Shown in pieces: positions 6,894-10,099 of a DNA stretch of 10,099 nt. The stretch is from NCBI GenBank assembly GCA_016840965.1, contig JAEORI010000013.1:1-10099 (forward strand), given 5' to 3'. Position 1 is the first letter of the stretch. Every line of letters starts with the position of its first letter. Both the position numbers and the translations under genes were made by a program. The notes under the pieces are model-generated. The model saw only the letters and a list, made by a program, of their open reading frames with translations, did not search any database and was not told the origin of the DNA. This DNA is from Candidatus Thorarchaeota archaeon (GTDB taxonomy: Archaea; Asgardarchaeota; Thorarchaeia; Thorarchaeales; Thorarchaeaceae).

Positions 6894-7283
6894 CTAACGC
6901 TTGATTTTATGCATCTCATGTACTTCATCTAAGATTCTTCTGAGACTAAGAAGGCCAATGAGTCGTCCTTGCTTATCGACAACAGGCAGATGTCTAATGT
7001 TATGATCTCTCATAATCTCTTTTGCCATCGAGAATGTTACATTTTCATCTACTGTTCTTAGATTGGTCGTCATGACCTCAGCAAGTGGCGTGTTCAATGG
7101 AATATCATTAGCTATGACGCGGATTGCATCACGTTCGGTAAATATACCTTTGCACTTCTTATCCTTGTCAATAATAATGATTGAACCAATGTGCCTTTTG
7201 TAAAGGATACTGATTGCTTCTCTGATGGAAATGTTTCCCGAAGAAGTTACTACATCTTCATCAATCCAATGTTGAATCTTCAT
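6894..7283 (-). CDS. Tandem CBS-domain protein
   Basis: This 129-residue protein consists almost entirely of two CBS motifs (about 9-58 and 70-120), the Bateman module that binds AMP, ATP, SAM or related adenosyl ligands. The ribose/phosphate signature is clear in the first repeat (GIFTERD, 47-53, with T49 and D52). It is partial in the second (GLLSLRR, 110-116, with S113). No enzymatic or DNA-binding domain is attached, so it likely acts by contacting a partner. It is the promoter-proximal gene of a two-gene minus-strand operon with GH130 30 nt downstream, making GH130 or another enzyme of the locus the natural candidate. The ATG is preceded by AGAGGA at 8-nt spacing. The partner and ligand are unknown. 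Confidence 0.92.
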   Translation of the reverse strand: MKIQHWIDEDVVTSSGNISIREAISILYKRHIGSIIIIDKDKKCKGIFTERDAIRVIANDIPLNTPLAEVMTTNLRTVDENVTFSMAKEIMRDHNIRHLPVVDKQGRLIGLLSLRRILDEVHEMHKIKR

Positions 7284-7320
7284 TCAGTCAGTCCTCTAAT
7301 CTGTGACTTATCATCGGGAG

Positions 7321-7343
7321 TTTATAAGATAATGGTCATGACC
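7321..7343. promoter_or_regulatory. Divergent promoter region with a palindrome between CBS and PIG-L genes
   Basis: TTTATAAG (7321-7328) reads as CTTATAAA on the minus strand. There it predicts a start near 7298 and a leader of about 15 nt that still includes the AGAGGA site of the CBS gene. On the plus strand it could start RNA near 7350. Right beside it, GGTCATGACC (7334-7343) is a perfect 10-bp palindrome, a possible operator. Within the gap a second box, CTTTTATG (7411-7418), lies about 25 nt before the PIG-L ATG. Confidence 0.45.
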
Positions 7344-7439
7344 GCTTTCAATTGTTACGAGAGTTTCATGATGCTAGCCAGACTTCATTACAAGAACAAC
7401 ATAGCTACATCTTTTATGTCTCGCAACCATGTTGCATGT

Positions 7440-8093
7440 ATGAAGAAGAGGAAGCATGTCACAGCTGCTTTGATAGTTGCACATCCTGATGATGAAACAA
7501 TCTGGGCTGGCGGTACCGTACTCAACCACCCAGACTGGCATTGGACAATTGTGTCGCTCTGTCGTGCAAGCGATGTAGATCGGGCACCAAAATTCGTCCG
7601 TGCCGTCCAGCAACTTGGTGGAGTCAGTGAGATTGGTGACCTCGATGATGGCCCGGAACAAATGCCACTATCCGGGGGTGATGTGCAGGAAATGGTGCTC
7701 TCCTTACTGCCTGAAGCGCAATTTGACCTTGTCTTAACCCATAGCCCATATGGAGAATACACAAGGCATCGACGTCACGAAGAAACGGGAACAGCGATCG
7801 CATCGCTATGGGCGCAAGGACTGATCAAAGCAAAAGAGGTCTGGATGTTCGCCTACGAGGATAGTGGAAAAGGTGGTAAGCAAGATCTCCCTATAGCTAT
7901 CAAGACCGCGCATCTGAGATCAAACTTGCCTGAGGAGATATGGCGAAGAAAATATATCATCATTACTGACACATATGGTTTCACTCCCGAGACCTATGAA
8001 GCTCATATAGTCGCGAGAGAAGAAGCGTTCTGGTGTTTCAAATCGCCTACTGAATTCCAAGATTGGTTGAAGACTGTGAGGAGAAAGCGATGA
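7440..8093 (+). CDS. PIG-L/LmbE-family N-acetylglucosaminyl deacetylase
   Basis: This 217-residue zinc hydrolase is probably cytosolic. The AHPDDE motif at 14-19 supplies H15 and D18 as zinc ligands and D17 as candidate base. HRRHEETG (110-117), an HxxH pair, supplies the third ligand (H113). Relatives remove the acetyl group from GlcNAc-containing intermediates (GlcNAc-PI, GlcNAc-inositol in mycothiol, GlcNAc-malate in bacillithiol). The ATG at 7440 is chosen because the domain begins right after it (KKRKHVTAALIVAHPDDE), family length fits, and CTTTTATG about 25 nt upstream would give a leaderless mRNA. The frame is open further upstream, with other ATGs at 7332, 7368 and 7416, but that part is unlike the family and partly overlaps the CBS gene. 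Its stop overlaps the next start as ATGA, so the two are translated together. Confidence 0.88.
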   Translation: MKKRKHVTAALIVAHPDDETIWAGGTVLNHPDWHWTIVSLCRASDVDRAPKFVRAVQQLGGVSEIGDLDDGPEQMPLSGGDVQEMVLSLLPEAQFDLVLTHSPYGEYTRHRRHEETGTAIASLWAQGLIKAKEVWMFAYEDSGKGGKQDLPIAIKTAHLRSNLPEEIWRRKYIIITDTYGFTPETYEAHIVAREEAFWCFKSPTEFQDWLKTVRRKR

Positions 8094-9232
8094 AGGTACT
8101 AGTTCTATATGACTATCCACCTCCCCCTGGTGGCCTGGCAACCCAAGGTGACCTACTCTACAGGGGATTAAAAGAAATAGGAATTGACGCTCAAGCTGTT
8201 CATTATTCTTCTGCTCAGGAGAAGGAATGGTACTATCACTGGTTTAAGCCGGATGTGGTTGTTGGAGTGGGTTACTGGGGAAATACCCCTGATTTGGTTC
8301 TTCATGCTCAGCGGCATGGGATCTTGGCGGTGCCCTGGCTGGTAGCTGATGGCTATATTGCGAATTATCAGGAAATCCTTAACAAGCTGCCGCTAATCTT
8401 GGTCACATCAAATTGGGTGAAGAGCGTCTACAAACGCGATGGCCTAAAGGGGGACAATATTGAGGTCTTACCGGTTGGAGTGGACACAGAGTCCTTTATA
8501 CCGCGTGATAAGAGTGAACAGAAAGTAGCCTGTGTCCGTGAAGCATTGGGCGTAAAACCTGAAGAACTTATGATCCTTACTGTAGGCGGAGATGCTGCAT
8601 CCAAAGGCGCTCAGGAAGTGATGCAGGCTCTGGCAGCTATTGATAGTAAGGCACCAAAATGGAAATACGTGTGCAAGGTCTGGCCACAACCCAGGACCAT
8701 GCAGCAAAATCTCATGGATCTTCAGCTAGCAACTTCTCTTGGTATAAATAATAAGGTGATTTATACTACTAATATTGTTTCACGGAACTTCATGCCGTAC
8801 CTACTCAATGCATGTGACATTTATGCTGCTCCTTCACGGTTAGAGGGATTTGGGATGCCGCAAGTTGAGGCGGGAGCTTGCGGTAAACCAGTAGTTTCTA
8901 TAAGAGCCATGGCTATGCTTGATACATTAGTCCATGGTGAAACAGCTTTCTTGGCCAATGTCGCCACGGAGATTGTAATGAAGGAAACGACTGTTGGCGA
9001 GGAATCTGGCTGGGAGCCAGGGCATAGAATAGTCTTTCAGAATCCAAGTACAGTTGATTATCGAGCCAGTGTTTATGATTTAGCTGACCACCTGTTGGCT
9101 CTCTTACAAGATGAGAAACTGCGACGTCGGATGGGAGAAGCAGGAAGGAAAAGAGTAGTAGAGAATTTTGACTATCGAGTTGTAGCAAAGAAGTTCATTC
9201 AGATTGTTTCGGAGAAACTGGGAGTCAAATGA
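8090..9232 (+). CDS. GT4-family glycosyltransferase, coupled to the PIG-L deacetylase
   Basis: This 380-residue GT-B enzyme is a retaining glycosyltransferase using a nucleotide-sugar donor. Visible features are an N-terminal strand and glycine loop MKVLVLYDYPPPPGGLATQ (1-19), LPVGVD at the domain junction (127-132), GGDAASKGAQE in the donor domain (166-176), and an intact ExxxxxxxE motif at E252-E260 within RLEGFGMPQVEAGACGKPVV. The start at 8090 overlaps the deacetylase stop (ATGA) and has GAGGAG 6 nt upstream. Such tight coupling to a PIG-L gene recalls PIG-A/PIG-L, MshA/MshB and BshA/BshB, where the transferase adds GlcNAc and the deacetylase unmasks glucosamine. That parallel is an inference; the sequence does not show the donor. 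The next gene starts 1 nt after the stop. Confidence 0.9.
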   Translation: MKVLVLYDYPPPPGGLATQGDLLYRGLKEIGIDAQAVHYSSAQEKEWYYHWFKPDVVVGVGYWGNTPDLVLHAQRHGILAVPWLVADGYIANYQEILNKLPLILVTSNWVKSVYKRDGLKGDNIEVLPVGVDTESFIPRDKSEQKVACVREALGVKPEELMILTVGGDAASKGAQEVMQALAAIDSKAPKWKYVCKVWPQPRTMQQNLMDLQLATSLGINNKVIYTTNIVSRNFMPYLLNACDIYAAPSRLEGFGMPQVEAGACGKPVVSIRAMAMLDTLVHGETAFLANVATEIVMKETTVGEESGWEPGHRIVFQNPSTVDYRASVYDLADHLLALLQDEKLRRRMGEAGRKRVVENFDYRVVAKKFIQIVSEKLGVK

Positions 9233-9233
9233 G

Positions 9234-10099
9234 ATGAAGGCAGAGCAATGGACTAATGTTGGTGAAGCCAAGAATGCAGCCCTGGAGGTATTACTGCACA
9301 ATGCACATGGTCCATACAACTTACTACCTAGAGCAGCTGGATGGGGATATCCCGAACCTTATACCCGTGATCTCTTGATCTCTGGGTTAGGCGTACTTGC
9401 CTGCGGGAATCAGAAGTTGATGGGAGTTCTAAAACGTGTACTCCAGACATTAGCTAAAAATCAGAGCCATTTAGGACAGATCCCAGTTCTTGTTCATAAC
9501 CCGAATGAACTCAATTCTAGCGATTCAACTCCACTCTTTCTCTTATCGGTTGGTTTCTATAGAAACGCAACTGGGGAAACCAACTTTCTTGAAGATGCAG
9601 TGCAGAGAGCGTTTTCCTGGATGAATTATCAAAGCCCTGCAAATGAAGTGATGGTGGCTCAATTGCCAACCAGTGATTGGCGAGATGAGTATTGGATATT
9701 GGGATACGGTCTTTATGTCAATACCATTGTCTATAGTTATCTTCTGCTGCACAATCAGACTAAGAGAGCCTTCAGGATGCGGCATGAATTGAACAAGTAC
9801 AGGATTAGCGGCGAAGTTCAGCCTAGACACAGTTCAAAAGGATTGGAATCCCGTCAACCACCATATTATGCTGCATGGGTGTATAAAGTCCTCAGTGACG
9901 AGCATTTCGACCTCCTAGGCAACAGCTTGGCTATCCTTTCGGGTCTTGCCTCACCGTCGAGAGCAAAAAAAATAGTCTCTTGGATTGAGCGTGAATGTCA
10001 GACAATGCATGAACAAGGCCAACTGGCACTTGACCTTCCTCCCAATTTCTTCCCCTACGTTCATCCAGAGGATCGAGATTGGCATCCCAGATACGCTAC
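9234..10099 (+). CDS. GH100 (neutral/alkaline invertase)-like or related six-hairpin glycosidase, 3' end beyond window
   Basis: An open frame runs from ATG 9234 to the window end (288 codons plus two bases), one base after the preceding stop, with GGAG at 9221-9224 serving as ribosome-binding site. The helical, Trp/Tyr-rich protein resembles alpha/alpha six-barrel glycosidases. GWGYPEPYTRDLLISGLG (36-53) recalls the TRD-L-SAL segment of neutral invertases and glycogen-debranching-like enzymes. LPTSDWRDEYW (144-154) with GYGLYVNT (157-164) recalls their DW-D...GY-L pattern, and GLASPSRAKKIVSWIE (237-252) their late helix. It lacks a signal peptide. D46, D148 and D151 are candidate functional acids. 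Substrate (sucrose, alpha-glucan or the locus's own glycan) is open. It is the third gene of the deacetylase operon. Confidence 0.7.
   Translation, partial: MKAEQWTNVGEAKNAALEVLLHNAHGPYNLLPRAAGWGYPEPYTRDLLISGLGVLACGNQKLMGVLKRVLQTLAKNQSHLGQIPVLVHNPNELNSSDSTPLFLLSVGFYRNATGETNFLEDAVQRAFSWMNYQSPANEVMVAQLPTSDWRDEYWILGYGLYVNTIVYSYLLLHNQTKRAFRMRHELNKYRISGEVQPRHSSKGLESRQPPYYAAWVYKVLSDEHFDLLGNSLAILSGLASPSRAKKIVSWIERECQTMHEQGQLALDLPPNFFPYVHPEDRDWHPRYA

Noticed and set aside
7191..7439. In-frame extension of the PIG-L protein upstream of the ATG at 7440
   Set aside because: Its first part overlaps the CBS gene on the other strand, the residues do not resemble PIG-L proteins, and a TATA-like box fits a leaderless start at 7440.
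8063..8089. Earlier TTG start for the second GT4 gene
   Set aside because: The ATG at 8090 overlaps the upstream stop, has GAGGAG 6 nt ahead and begins exactly with the first beta strand of the fold.
1..10099. CRISPR array, tRNA, rRNA, transposase or integrase genes
   Set aside because: No regularly spaced repeats, cloverleaf-like sequence, rRNA-like stretch or recognisable mobile-element protein was found on either strand.

Overview
The window looks archaeal. TATA-like boxes sit 25-45 nt ahead of several genes. Some starts have no ribosome-binding site and are placed as leaderless starts would be, while others have a GTGAT or GGAG match to the archaeal 16S rRNA tail. The phosphoglucosamine mutase carries the GGEENGG loop I associate with archaeal GlmM. 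Base composition is moderate and codon use looks even throughout. An Asgard-type (for example Thorarchaeota-like) archaeon would fit, but this is an impression and not a demonstration.

Left part (1-2075): a TetR-family repressor gene (minus strand) is divergent from a two-gene plus-strand operon. That operon encodes a metallo-beta-lactamase-fold hydrolase and a four-helix membrane protein of unknown family. The 91-nt gap between the divergent genes holds a TATA box readable in both directions and two related palindromes that look like the repressor's operators. The module is bracketed by two degenerate direct-repeat copies (1-41 and 2035-2075), and a perfect hairpin follows the membrane-protein gene.

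Middle and right (2214-10099): a carbohydrate region. It holds archaeal-type GlmM; a GT4 glycosyltransferase followed by a six-hairpin (alpha/alpha-barrel) glycosidase-like protein; on the minus strand, a CBS-domain-pair protein followed by a GH130 mannoside phosphorylase/hydrolase; and, divergent from these, a PIG-L/LmbE-type deacetylase overlapping a second GT4 glycosyltransferase, then a GH100 (neutral invertase)-like gene cut by the window end.

How they may work together (inference): GlmM supplies GlcN-1-P for UDP-GlcNAc. The PIG-L/GT4 pair resembles the transfer-then-deacetylate logic of mycothiol, bacillithiol and GPI-anchor synthesis. The GT4/six-hairpin/GH130/GH100-like genes suggest synthesis and turnover of a mannose- or glucose-containing oligosaccharide. 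The CBS protein may sense adenine nucleotides and link this to energy state. The assembled locus is the best candidate here for an undescribed glycan or glycoconjugate system. No mobile element, CRISPR array, tRNA or rRNA was seen.
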